Of a DNA stretch of 64,000 nucleotides, positions 12,375 to 23,073 are shown piece after piece. The position numbers were made by a program, and so were the translations under genes. The notes under the pieces are model-generated. The model saw only the letters and a program-made list of their open reading frames with translations. It ran no database searches and had not been told where the DNA came from. Each line of letters opens with the position of its first letter. The first letter of the stretch is position 1. Source of the DNA: Arion vulgaris (taxonomy: Eukaryota; Mollusca; Gastropoda; Stylommatophora; Arionidae); the NCBI GenBank assembly GCA_020796225.1, contig CM036756.1, forward strand, positions 51,068,363-51,132,362, given 5' to 3'.

Positions 12375-13870
12375 TCAGGATAAGAAGAGATTTCTAGAAC
12401 GCTCCCTTGTGTGCGCTTCAAAACTAGTGTCTTTCGCCGTCTCTGTTATCTCTGAGCTCCATCTTTTGCGTTGCTGGCCTTTTGCTTTGCATCCATTGTA
12501 TCGGAGCAACATCGCTCTTTGAGGTGTACTGTCTGTTGGTAATCTGCTTATGTGGCTGAACCATTTAATTTGTTTTACGTGATAAAGTTTAGTACTAATG
12601 TTGTACCCACTTTTTCCTGATGTCTTCATTTCTAAATCGGTCTCCTCTTGTTGCTCCCAGCATTCTGCGTAGACACTTCATCTCTGTCGTGGCTAGTTTT
12701 CTTCTATCATTTGATGTCAGCGCCCAGGTTTGGCATTGGTAGCATAATGAGGGGAGAAAGATTGTATTGAACATTGCTCTTTTTGTGTTCATGGTGACAT
12801 GTTTGCATTTGAAAATTGGTGCAGTTTCTCTTATCATTTGATTTGCTTTGCTTCATTCGTGTTGGATTTCAATAGTTATTCTTTCATTTGCAGAAAAAAT
12901 GCTCACTAGATATGTAAAGTCTTTGACTTGTTTTAATGAGCTATTGTCGATGGAGATATTGGTAGCGTTTTCCTCTCTAGCGAATGTCTTCAGTGTTGTC
13001 GATGTTTATTCTCATATTGTATTCATTATATTTTAACTGGCGTCTGGTCAGACGCTCCATATGACAATGTGTAATATGCATTTAACAGCTTTTGGTTCTT
13101 TTCCAAAGCAATAAAAATGGATTTCAGTATGTAATTTGGTATGCATCTATTGTGATATATAACAATTCAAAGTTTTGTTATCTCTTCTATTCTTAGATAC
13201 CCTACATTCTTTATTTCCCCCACTGTTATATTATGAGTCTGAAGTCTTCTCTACCTCAGCTGCAACTATTAATGCTTTTCTTATATTCTGATCTGTCATT
13301 ACCATAGAGCTCCCAGATGTATTACATCCATCTTTTTATTATGTTTGATTCCCATTACATCGCTTCTTCTTTTGATTTCAGTCATCCAGTGTATGAGCTT
13401 ATCTCATGGGATTTCATTAATTTAACTGTACTAAGATTTTGTGTTTCGAACATGTTGTTTTTCGAGTTCACTACATCTCAGACAGTCATTTGCTCTCACT
13501 TTCCTGCCATTGTCTCTTATTTAGTCTCATATAAATTCATCTTATTTCGTGGGTGTTTTTTCCCACATTCATTCGGCTAACTGTACAAGTTTAGCTGTCT
13601 TCCTTTTCTGACGTGAATTGAGTTTTATTTCTGGAATTATTTCACATGTTAGATGAACTGATTTCTTTTGCATTTCCCACTGTTCATCAATATTTTGTAT
13701 GTTCGATATTGTATTGTTCCTACTATGGACTATCATACATCTTTCCCTTCTTTTTTGGTCTGATCTAACAAAGTTTAAATATAGTTTTATATTATGTGTA
13801 GCCTTCTTGACTTTTATTCTGAATTTCCCAATTACTAGTATGTAATCAATGTTGCAGTTTGCCCCAGATC
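12375..13870 (-). mobile_element. Degenerate LINE, right copy
   Basis: This is the mirror of 340-1835. The minus strand shows LPSLCYQCQTWALT, KCLRRMLGATRGDR (12837-12595), IKWFSHISRLP and QQRKRWSSEI (12629-12375), which is the C-terminal part of a LINE reverse-transcriptase protein. The frameshift between the two blocks is the same as in the left copy. Confidence 0.75.
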
Positions 13871-14209
13871 TTATTTTAACAAACTGAAAAAAAGTGTTCT
13901 AAATCTTTTTGTAACCAAAACATCGATTATTTGATGGTAAGTATTGTTTCCTGGCCTTTTCCATGTTCAGGTCTTTGAGATGGTCTAGGAATCAGATGTT
14001 CCATTTGATCATGTGTTCTTGCCAACTATAGCAGAATGTCATCCATTTAGTTTATATTACACAGTGCCAGTAACACCTTTCAATTTGTCTACAGACAACC
14101 ATACCATTGAATTATCCAAGAAACACTGTCACCTCATGTTTTTTACATTGTTCCATAGCCATCTCATGCTGACTAAAATGTATCAAGGTCTTCCGTTAAG
14201 GACAGACCT

Positions 14210-15286
14210 CACCCCTACATTTAATGATTTTTCTTTTTAAAAAATGAAATTTGAGTTTTTCTATATTTTAGGTAATTCATCAATTTGGAACAGAAGCTAT
14301 CTTTAGTTTGCAAAAAAATGTAGTTTTGTATTTTAATTAAATTGTTAAACTAGGCATGTATATGTTTTTTTAGCTAATTATATATGAAATATCATAACTT
14401 TGCTTCAACGGATGATAACGATAACAAAGTGTTTATAGTAATATGGTAGTGCAGATAGATTAACTAAAAGCACAATTAAACTCATGCAGCATCATTATGA
14501 TGCAGCTTGTATGAAAAATTCTGGGAAACTAGAGCACATTGGATAAATAGTATTTAAGCCATATATAAACATCACAAAGATAACCATGAGAACTGCAATA
14601 GGATGAGTAGCTTGAGCCCTAAAGATAAAGTTTTAGTTGATTAAAAACAAACCACCGAATTTTATTTTTGCAACATAATGCAAGTATTTGTCAAGCTATC
14701 TTGCAACTTTGTTGACAAAATACACTCCTTGTGGTTCTCACAATGCTAATGAATCTTTCCATAATCTTATATGGACTTGATGTCCTAAGATCTCATATGC
14801 TTTGATGAGGAGCTTAAAAGTAACTGCCAATGATGCCAATATTGTAGTTAATAATGTGAAATTGTGTCGATATGATACTTTTGTTTTAATTTATCTTTTC
14901 GTTCATAAAACATTATTTTCAGTATTTTGCAGTCACTTATAAAAACTGCATATCTTCCTTGCTAATACAGAATTTAGGTACAAAAAGATGGAAAGATGTA
15001 AAACAATTAGCGTTAGCAACTAAAGCATTGGCTGAGGCAAATTTGTATGCTCCTAGGGAGATTATTGCCTGTTGTTGGTGTTAGATAAGTCTGTATAACA
15101 GTATTATCTAAATGTCTTCCATTCATTTTCTCTAGTTGGACTAATCTGAAATTGTCAAAAATGTATTTAAATACAAATACTTCTCTGTCATGTGTACTCC
15201 CTGTATTGTAGAGTGAATAATATTATGATTATCTGACTGCAACACTCCAGCATCCAGCTATCTCATACTTTAAAATGTCAACATAC
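14210..15286. other. AT-rich DNA without a recognised feature
   Basis: No long open frame, tandem repeat or transposon block is seen between the palindrome and the first LTR-like repeat. Confidence 0.5.
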
Positions 15287-15833
15287 TGTTACAGTCTCCC
15301 CCTTTTGTTTATGTGTCGGGTGGTTTGGTGGTGGTAGTATCTGTTATTATGCTCTGTACGGTTGCTTCATATTATTAGATGATGGTGGTTAGCTCATACA
15401 ACAAGATGATTTGAGGAAACTGAGTAACTTCAATATCTGATGGCAATGTTAGTTATCTGAGTCGTGATGATGACATTATTGCTTTAGTGTTATTAACAGC
15501 ACAGTTAATAAATACGGAGGCTTTCTGTAGATTTTATGGTTTCTTTATTGGTGTTAACACACGAAGGTACAAAGGTACGTCAACCTCCATACAATGTTTT
15601 TGTCAGACTGTCCTTCTTTTCCTACGTTTCCTAAGCGGTCACTATTTTACGTCATTTTTGGTTTCTCTACGTAGATGTCTCGTTGTTATGTGTTGCGCTT
15701 CTGCTTAGAGAGTGCAACACATAGTCTACTAAATTATATATATATCCTATAAACTAAACTACTTGTCTGGTCTACTGGCTACTCCTGGAGCCTCCCTTGG
15801 AGCTACCTCTACAATACACAACTATAGTGAACA
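15287..15833 (-). repeat. LTR-like repeat, copy 1 (solo)
   Basis: On the minus strand the segment would run from TGTTCACTATAG to GAGACTGTAACA, a TG...CA outline expected of an LTR. It shares with copy 2 a conserved block of about 70 bp (15655-15725), including the hairpin at 15688-15722, while the rest has diverged. No target-site duplication and no adjoining coding region were found. The LTR reading is tentative. Confidence 0.35.
15688..15722. other. Conserved hairpin, copy 1
   Basis: The arms ATGTGTTGCGCT and AGTGCAACACAT pair around a loop of about 11 bases. The one mismatch in the stem becomes a G-U pair in RNA. The same hairpin recurs at about 19467-19501. Confidence 0.6.
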
Positions 15834-17612
15834 CGGCGTCATATTTGCATTGAGATACCGCTCTTTTAGTAATTTGCACTACTTTTTTCAGCGCAGTCCG
15901 CGACGGTAAAAAATTTCACAAGTCAGCCATTGTGTTTTTCGATCGAATCGATGAAAAAGCGTGTAAACAATTGCTTCATATTAAATATGTGTCATTCATA
16001 TAGTAAAATCCATTGTTCTACGTGTAACTGTAACATATTCTACAGATCTGGAAAATTATATGATTATATGTTAAGTAGAAGCTATTTTGAACGAAATTTT
16101 TTCGATGGTCACTACCATTATTTTGGAACCTTGAAAATTTCGCTTGGGTACTACCCATAAACATCGTATTTACGTGTAACGGGAATTTAAACTTCACTTT
16201 ACTAGTAAATTTTCATTACTAGAAAATTGTTTCTCTCTTCTAAGGGCAACTTTACGTCTGCACGGCGTCATAATCTACCAGACTTACCATTTCTCTGTGC
16301 TACGAAGCCGGTTTGTTTTCGACGTCCATAGCAACCGCTGTAATTTGTGATCTTGTCGTGAATTTTTTTCGTCATATTACTTATGTCAACAATATCCAGC
16401 AATGCTAAATAGAAATTTTTAATTTTCTTTTATATTTCAAACATTATTTATTCCTTTCAGTTGACTTTTGTATTGAGTATCAACCGTAATATTAAATATC
16501 CCACACTAGATCTAGCTAGCTGTCCAAAGTGAACCATTCGTCAGCGATAGACGGCAATAATGACTGGACCGATCTTTATCGTACACTATTCAGATTTACT
16601 TGAGAAGTCTCATATTATTGTATTGTGATTTCAGAATTAAAATAACTAGTGAATCATATCAGTATTCTGTTAATTGTCTTTCTTAATTATAGGCATTTCA
16701 TGTTTAAAAGTTGTGCCATTTAAATTGCACTCATTGCTTAGCTGCAATGAAGCTCTGTGACAAAATATAGTCTAGTAGTAATTTTAAATGTAACTATTGC
16801 AAGATCATCTACATTTTCTTTTTATGTAAACTTCTTCTGTGACTTTTAACTTGTTATCGGTTGAAGTAAATGTGGTAATTAGTGATGAAATACTGCATCA
16901 TGTCTTCTACATGAACATACATTTAACAAGCACATTTTATATATATGAAAGCTTTGTGTATGACCTGAGCTTTGAGTAAAATTGATTAATCAATGGTACA
17001 GTAAACACAATGCTATAGCAAATCAGATTTTTGTATAAATCCTAATTTATATATATTTGAAGCATAGGTAAATGATTTATCAGTGTGTTTTCATTATTGT
17101 CAAAAACTGTCTTGATTGTTTTAAAAATGTATTGACTACTAGATCAACAATTTCATTGAATAATATCTCTAATTTCTTTGCAATGATGGTCAAGCTTTAA
17201 CACTTTCTGAGTAAATTATTCACACAACCTCAATCTCCAGTTTTTAAAATAAAGTAATAAATATATTTAATGTTATTGCAAGGTTGAAGTCAGTTGCATG
17301 GGGAGATCATAATGAATATTATTTATTGAAACTGTTGATCTAGTGCTCATTATATGTTCCACACAACCAAAACAATTTAGAAAATAATAAAAGCATATTG
17401 GTAAATTATTCACTCTAGCATCAGAGGTTAATTTTTGTATTCATATATTTCTTGATTTATCTGCAATATGTTGTGCTGTTCTGAGTGACTGTTTGGATAG
17501 TGTGAATTTTATATATTTACTTATGTATGCACATCTCACATACAAACATGCTGGATACTTATTTGGTAAATTATTTATATATGTGGAGTAAATATAAATG
17601 ATCACATTTAGG
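15834..17612. other. AT-rich DNA; possible regulatory region, no gene recognised
   Basis: No recognised domain is present; a 76-codon frame at 15930-16160 has none. The 12-mer CACGGCGTCATA occurs at about 15832 and again at about 16259, as a direct repeat. Near 16320-16340 the sequence is less AT-rich and contains CCATAGCAACCG, resembling half of an RFX-type X-box. A promoter here is only a guess. Confidence 0.3.
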
Positions 17613-18444
17613 TTAACCACTACCAGTTCTATTTTGATTGATGAGCCGACTCGTATACCTGTTGTACCGTTCTTTTCTTGCCACACCAATCTTCAAACCC
17701 AGTTCTCGCAATCTAGTAGTTGACGTGGATTGGTTTAGATGAAGGTCTTCTCTGCGGGCCACGCTCTATGAGGGTGTTCACGATGTCAGCTCTGTCCATT
17801 GGTTGGCCCTCTGATATAGCTGCAGATCCAGCCAGTCTGTCTGCTCTCTCATTGCCAACGACACCCATGTGCCCCGGAACAAAGACAAATGTAATTCTGC
17901 AAATTGTTGACGCCTGCAGTGATTCAGTCCATTGCCTGCGCACCGAACCGGCCTCCACCTTTCGGATCATACTCAATGAGTCACTCAGAATGCACGCATG
18001 AGTGTAGTTTTGTGACTCTAGCCAGAGTAGTGCATTGGTCACCGCCGGTACCTCCATTGTCATGCTGCTTGTTGTCATACTAAATGCACCACTGGCTTCC
18101 TTGACCATTCTGCCACATGAGCTTGCAGAGAAGGCCCATGCAGACTTTTGGTGACGAACTACCGATCCATCCGTGTAAATCACAACGTCGTCTGCATTGC
18201 AGTTTTCATCGATAATGGCTTTGCCGTCTGCATTCAACGCTACGGGATTTACTTCTCTGCAACCTTCGTCAAATTTAATGATGGTTGAAAAAGTGTTCCA
18301 GTATATTGGAGGCATCGGTATCCATTCTTCCCCATAGTCAATATTATTGAGCCCGCATACCAGCTGAACAGTATCTGCGGCACGGCCAACCCATGACTTG
18401 CCCCACTTTAGCCGATTTCTACCACTGCTGAGCTGTTCATGCAA
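17613..18444 (-). mobile_element. RNase H domain fragment of an I-type LINE
   Basis: A 243-codon open frame holds a complete RNase H domain. Asp92 (in VIYTDGS), Glu131 (in TMEVPAVTNALLWL), Asp155 (in ILSDSLSMI), His192 (in FVPGHMGVVGNERAD) and Asp202 give the canonical D-E-D-H-D set. The role in the family is removal of RNA from the RNA:DNA hybrid during retrotransposition. After the stop at 17713 the next frame continues with RLRELGLKIGVARKERYNRY and NQNRTGSG to 17613, the usual post-RNase H segment, so one frameshift is present. No reverse transcriptase precedes it, so the copy is truncated. Alternatives such as a host RNase H1 are unlikely given the C-terminal extension and the relative at 27090. 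Confidence 0.85.
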
Positions 18445-18571
18445 TGGTTATAATCTGTGTGTATAATTTGTGTGTATAATCTTGCAATTGCATTTTTTAT
18501 GTTAGCTTTCTCTGTGGTTTAATTATTAGTATATAAATATAAGATCATGTGATAGCATTTTTGGTAGCTAA

Positions 18572-18631
18572 ACCTAAGTTAATAGTTTGACATTGTTTGA
18601 ACCTAAGATAATAGTTTGACATTGTTTGAAC
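18572..18631 (+). repeat. 29-bp minisatellite, detached 2-copy outpost
   Basis: Two units (core AGATAATAGTTTGACATTG) match the main array at 19588-20235. About 955 bp of other sequence separates the two blocks. Confidence 0.85.
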
Positions 18632-18739
18632 TGAAGTAGATTCCTAACTTTTATGATTGAAGTGGATACTTAACCTTGATGATTATAGTAGATTCGTAAC
18701 TTTTATGATTGGTTTCTAACTTAGATGATTATAGTAGTA

Positions 18740-19587
18740 TATGTGTGCACCTCGAGGTATGGTGAGGTCCCTACTATACTCTCTCCTTTACTTTACTGAT
18801 ATGATTGTTCGTGCTTGCTACATCTATGTAATACTGCTCCATTATATGCTGGCAGTGTTGATCTCACTTTGTAGTATATAACCCCTACTATCGACGATGG
18901 TATACTAGTGATGACGCCAATACAGTGTGGTAACGTCCAATATCTTCCTCATTATATATGTTCCTTATGTACCACCGTACATTGATGAAGGATGATGTTA
19001 TTCTGGATTCTGTGTCTTCCTCTCCTCTCTTACATATGTGTACCGTACATTTCCTTTATTTGTTGTCTGTATGACCATTTTGATTACTTCTATTACTCCT
19101 TGTACATATATCCTTTACAATATAGTTCGATAACTGTCTTCCTATCCTTTACAATATAGTTCGATAACTGTCTTCCCTGAGGTACTTTGTTGATGATCTC
19201 CATTCTATGTATTAATGATGGCATTCTTCGAACTGAACTGTTACATAACAATTACAACACTCATCAGACGCCGTATATTATATGACAGTAACTCCATTTT
19301 GGCAATCTTATATCATGTTTATTTATACTTTTACAGATGTTTCTCCGACCACGTCCGTCCATGTCAAGAGTCAATCTCAGAAGCTTGTTTACCTATCTCG
19401 TCACTAACTGACTGTTCCTACACAAAAACGTATGTTGGTTTCACTACGTAAAATTGTCTCGTTGTTATGTGTTGCACTTCTACTTAGAGAGTGCAACACA
19501 TAGTCTCAACTATTAATATCTAATTATACTACACTAACTATCTGACTAACTGTCCATTCCTCCGCTGCCACCTGGGGAACTATGACA
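18740..19587 (-). repeat. LTR-like repeat, copy 2, inside the 29-bp array
   Basis: The minus strand starts TGTCATAGTTCCCCAGGTGG, a plausible LTR start, directly against the 29-bp array. The block at about 19430-19510 matches copy 1, including the hairpin. The left edge is uncertain: TGTGTGCACC near 18741 is one possible end. 18632-18739 contains decayed ~25-30-bp repeats of its own (TATGATT/GATGATTATAG). No target-site duplication was found. Confidence 0.4.
19467..19501. other. Conserved hairpin, copy 2
   Basis: A perfect 12-bp stem (ATGTGTTGCACT / AGTGCAACACAT) surrounds an 11-base loop, TCTACTTAGAG. Compared with copy 1, one stem base differs and pairing is kept. Confidence 0.65.
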
Positions 19588-20235
19588 GAACCTAAGATAA
19601 TAGTTTGACATTGTTTGAACCTAAGATAATAGTTTGACATTGTTTGAACCTAAGATAATAGTTTGACATTGTTTGAACCTAAGATAATAGTTTGACATTG
19701 TTTGAACCTAAGATAATAGTTTGACATTGTCTGAACCTAAGATAATAGTTTGACATTGTCTGAACCTAAGATAATAGTTTGACATTGTCTGAACCTAAGA
19801 TACTAGTTTGACATTGTTTGAACCTAAGATAATAGTTTGACATTGTCTGAACCTAAGATAATAGTTTGACATTGTCTGAACCTAAGATACTAGTTTGACA
19901 TTGTTTGAACCTAAGATAATAGTTTGACATTGTTTGAACCTAAGATAATAGTTTGACATTGTTTGAACCTAAGATAATAGTTTGACATTGTTTGAACCTA
20001 AGATAATAGTTTGACATTGTTTGAACCTAAGATAATAGTTTGACATTGTTTGAACCTAAGATAATAGTTTGACATTGTTTGAACCTAAGATAATAGTTTG
20101 ACATTGTCTGAACCTAAGATAATAGTTTGACATTGTCTGAACCAAAATTAATAGTTTGACATTGTCTGAACCTAAGATAATAGTTTGACATTGTCTGAAC
20201 CAAAATTAATAGTTTGACACTGTCTGAAACTAATT
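19588..20235 (+). repeat. 29-bp minisatellite, about 22 copies
   Basis: Head-to-tail units contain CCTAAGATAATAG and TTTGACATTGT. Variants (TTTG/CTG, AATA/ACTA) recur in runs, and the last units are more diverged (ACCAAAATTAATAG). It ends about 70 bp before a splice acceptor, so it probably sits in an intron. Confidence 0.95.
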
Positions 20236-20290
20236 CTTGATTTTACATGACATAAGAAACATTGTTGTAAACAACCATCAATGGTATCCA

Positions 20291-20306
20291 TCTTTGTTTT
20301 CTTCAG
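20291..20306 (+). promoter_or_regulatory. Candidate splice acceptor
   Basis: The pyrimidine-rich TCTTTGTTTTCTTCAG is followed at once by an open frame (GAT at 20307) in phase with the long coding region. Upstream of the AG the frame is not obviously coding. Confidence 0.6.
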
Positions 20307-21530
20307 GATTGTGTTCTGCAGCTGTTCTACTCGTTTTATCAAATATATTCAAAACAAAAACAACTGCAAACTGTAACTAATGGATCAGAGAAGGTATCAA
20401 ATATCAATTTCAACAGAAACACAAAAGAAGACAATGGAGGGAAGGGTAATCAGGACACCTCAAAGAGCAAGAAAGAAAAAACACAGAATAAAAGACAAGA
20501 TCAGATGTTAATAAAGAGGAAAATTATTGCTAAATCTACTGCTTCATCCAGCAGAAGTGCATCCAAAATGACACAGGCTGCTATTTTTCAGAAATGCTTA
20601 ACTGTTCCAAATCTGAAGCGAAAGCATCCAGATTTTTTATCAACAACTGCTGATAGTTTCTCCAAATCTAACAAAGCAAAACCTTTATTAGATACACATA
20701 TGTCTGAGAAATATGTTGGAGTTTCCTTTAGTATCGTTACGGCTAAAGAGAGGAACTTTGAAGAACATAATACTTGTCACTATTCAATTGAGAAGAAATT
20801 GCCACTTGAAAATAGTTCTTGCTGTATAGCTTCAGATTCCTGCATTCAACGTAACAAATCTTCAATAGCTCAAGCAGATTCAAAGATTGTCATTGGATTG
20901 ATGATAAAGTCTTCTGATATCAGAGATTGTCAACAACAGAATGATGAATTAAAGTTAGAGATGACAAATACTAAGCTACACAATTGTGAGGAGGTATCAC
21001 ATTTACCAGACAAGAGTCTGCTCAATATGAATAGATTATTAGAATTGAACGATGTGGATCTGCATAATGAGAGAAATATACAAGATCTGAACGATGCGAT
21101 TCTTCAAATTGATGACAACAGTTTACACGTGAAGGTTAATCATTTAGACATTCTGGATGTATTATCATGTGTTGAAGATAAGAAACATCGCAATGGTAAA
21201 CTATTGAAGGACAAACTAGTTCAAAATGGAGAAATAGCATCAACGAAGAAACAAATAGTCAACATCAGTCAAATAGTATCAGAAGAAGTATGTGATATAA
21301 AACAGAATATCAATGAAAAACTGTTAAAGCTGCAGAGTAAGAAGACACACAATGATGATACACTGTGTAAGTCTAAGAAAGTCAAGCAAACTGAGACGTT
21401 ATCACATTTCAATGATAAAACACACAGATATGTAAGACCGTCACAGATAAGAACAAATCAACTTACAAATGGGAACATAGAATCAAACATGAAAAATACT
21501 CAGTTTCTGAAAGATAAAAAAATTGTATGA
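20307..21530 (+). CDS. Large Ser/Asn/Lys-rich protein, segment 1 (unknown function)
   Basis: The frame is open from the splice acceptor at 20306 to a stop at 21528-21530. It begins DCVLQLFYSFYQIYSKQKQ, an aromatic, possibly helical stretch that stands out from the rest. Then follows a hydrophilic Lys/Asn/Ser/Asp-rich sequence of low complexity with no known domain. An internal Met at about 20505 is not needed, because the coding frame starts upstream. Such composition suggests a disordered, perhaps nuclear, protein; this is inference. The frame breaks in 21511-21528 at a run of seven A, where reading continues one base on in the next segment. Confidence 0.6.
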   Translation, partial: DCVLQLFYSFYQIYSKQKQLQTVTNGSEKVSNINFNRNTKEDNGGKGNQDTSKSKKEKTQNKRQDQMLIKRKIIAKSTASSSRSASKMTQAAIFQKCLTVPNLKRKHPDFLSTTADSFSKSNKAKPLLDTHMSEKYVGVSFSIVTAKERNFEEHNTCHYSIEKKLPLENSSCCIASDSCIQRNKSSIAQADSKIVIGLMIKSSDIRDCQQQNDELKLEMTNTKLHNCEEVSHLPDKSLLNMNRLLELNDVDLHNERNIQDLNDAILQIDDNSLHVKVNHLDILDVLSCVEDKKHRNGKLLKDKLVQNGEIASTKKQIVNISQIVSEEVCDIKQNINEKLLKLQSKKTHNDDTLCKSKKVKQTETLSHFNDKTHRYVRPSQIRTNQLTNGNIESNMKNTQFLKDKKIV

Positions 21531-23073
21531 AATTATTGGTCAGAAACATCATGATAGAGAGACAGTATCGCTTATAAAACATCATGATAGAGAGACAGTA
21601 TCGCTTATAAAACATCATGATAGAGAGACAGTATCGCTTATAAAACATCATGATAGAGAGACAGTATCGCTTATAAAACATCATGATAGAGAGACAGTAT
21701 CGCTTATAAAACATCATGATAGAGAGACAGTATCGCTTATGACACATACAAATGTTGATAATAGTAGTAGAGATTCCGAAATGAAAGATAATGCATTTCA
21801 AAGTAACGTGACTATTTCTAATGTTAAAGATAAGACACACAACATTGAAAGACTACTAGAGGGGAAGAATAAGAAGATTCGAAACTCAGAAAACAGATCT
21901 AGTGTGAAAAATAGAAAAGTGAACGAGTGAAAGTGAAAGAGACTATTGAAATTGAATGATACAAATCTCAATAACAATGAGACTACATCAGATATGAATA
22001 GTAAAATGCTTCAAGACACAAACATAAAGAAAGAAATTTTGGATAGACCAGCCAGTAATAGTGAAATAATTGTACAAGTGCAGGACAGGGAACTTGTCCT
22101 ATGCAAGACGAACTTGAATTCAAAATCACATTTATTTGACAAGATAAGTTCTTCCTCTAAGTCTTATCTCGTTTAGTCAATAGGCAGTAAATCAACTGTT
22201 GTGTCTTATTCTAACCAACTTGAAAATGTGGATCGTGAATTTAAAGACGTGACTAAACAATGTAATATGAAAGGAAATAGGGAAATGCAGGTAGCAAATA
22301 TAGAAGACGACAGACAAAGTCTTACAACTAAAACTGTAACATCTAACAATGAAGTAATTATAAGCAATGTTATTTGCCAACCAGTGATTTCTCCAACAGC
22401 TTGCAACACTAGTGACAACAAGGAAGACAATATGTCCATGTTCAACGATTCTTCTACCAACAATCACATTAACAATACCAGGATGGACGGTTATCTTGCT
22501 GTCAGTCAAGAAAATCTATCTGAGAAAGTAGGAACCAGACCAGACACAACTCAGATGCTCTCTAATGTTAAACTATTATCTTCTGAAATAACAAATGTTG
22601 CAAAGTTATCAAATGTGACGAAAATAGTACTTGATATTAACCAGATAATACAGAGTGACGACGAATTTGTAGTTGATACCAAACATAATGAAGACACTAA
22701 TCAGAAAACAGTGCCAGCTGATGTTAGTAATAATGAACAAAATGCTGCCCTATATATTTTTAGAGGAAGTAGACAAAGGGACAAGCTGGCAATCTGTGAT
22801 ACAAATTGCACAATTATGAATACTGAAAAACCACTACTTGAAAGCAAAACTATTCCTGTAGACTCTGTAATCATATCAGTGCCTACCTCGTGCCTTATCA
22901 CTTCCAATACTAGTCGTAACATGTGTACTAGCATGACAAATAGAAATGAAATCCCTAATCTAGAAACATCAATCACCTGTAAAATTGAAAAACAAGATGT
23001 AGATCAAGTATCTAAAGGTACCAATGATGCAAACGAAAATCAAATTGTATGTTTCCGTAAAGAAACACAGTAG
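21511..23073 (+). CDS. Same protein, segment 2, with a 33-bp coding repeat and three internal stops
   Basis: The frame shifts by one base from segment 1 and opens at 21511. It contains six near-identical 11-residue repeats (KHHDRETVSLI), then Asn/Ser/Thr/Asp-rich sequence like segment 1. In-frame stops occur at 21928 (TGA), 21934 (TGA) and 22174 (TAG), yet composition and frame continue on both sides for about 1.5 kb. It ends at a TAG at 23071-23073 while another frame is already open. Decay, consensus errors or very small introns could each explain the breaks. Confidence 0.5.
21547..21738 (+). repeat. 33-bp coding minisatellite, six copies
   Basis: Six tandem units, each encoding the 11 residues KHHDRETVSLI, are identical or nearly so at the DNA level. 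They lie just after the A7 frameshift. Perfect identity points to recent expansion or active homogenisation. Confidence 0.95.

Larger units (their letters stand above)
7607..14209 (-). repeat. Right arm of the 14.2-kb inverted repeat
   Basis: This arm is the reverse complement of 1-6595, with scattered substitutions and 1-2-base indels that I judge to be around 1%. Similarity cannot be followed beyond base 1 of the left arm, so the true right edge may lie beyond 14209. It carries the same three elements on the minus strand, in mirror order. Confidence 0.95.

Noticed and set aside
17720..18001. 93-codon + strand frame
   Set aside because: It is the antisense shadow of the RNase H domain.
17713..18444. 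Cellular RNase H1 gene
   Set aside because: It is followed by the C-terminal segment typical of I-type LINEs, has a sister fragment at 27090, and lacks the N-terminal hybrid-binding domain.
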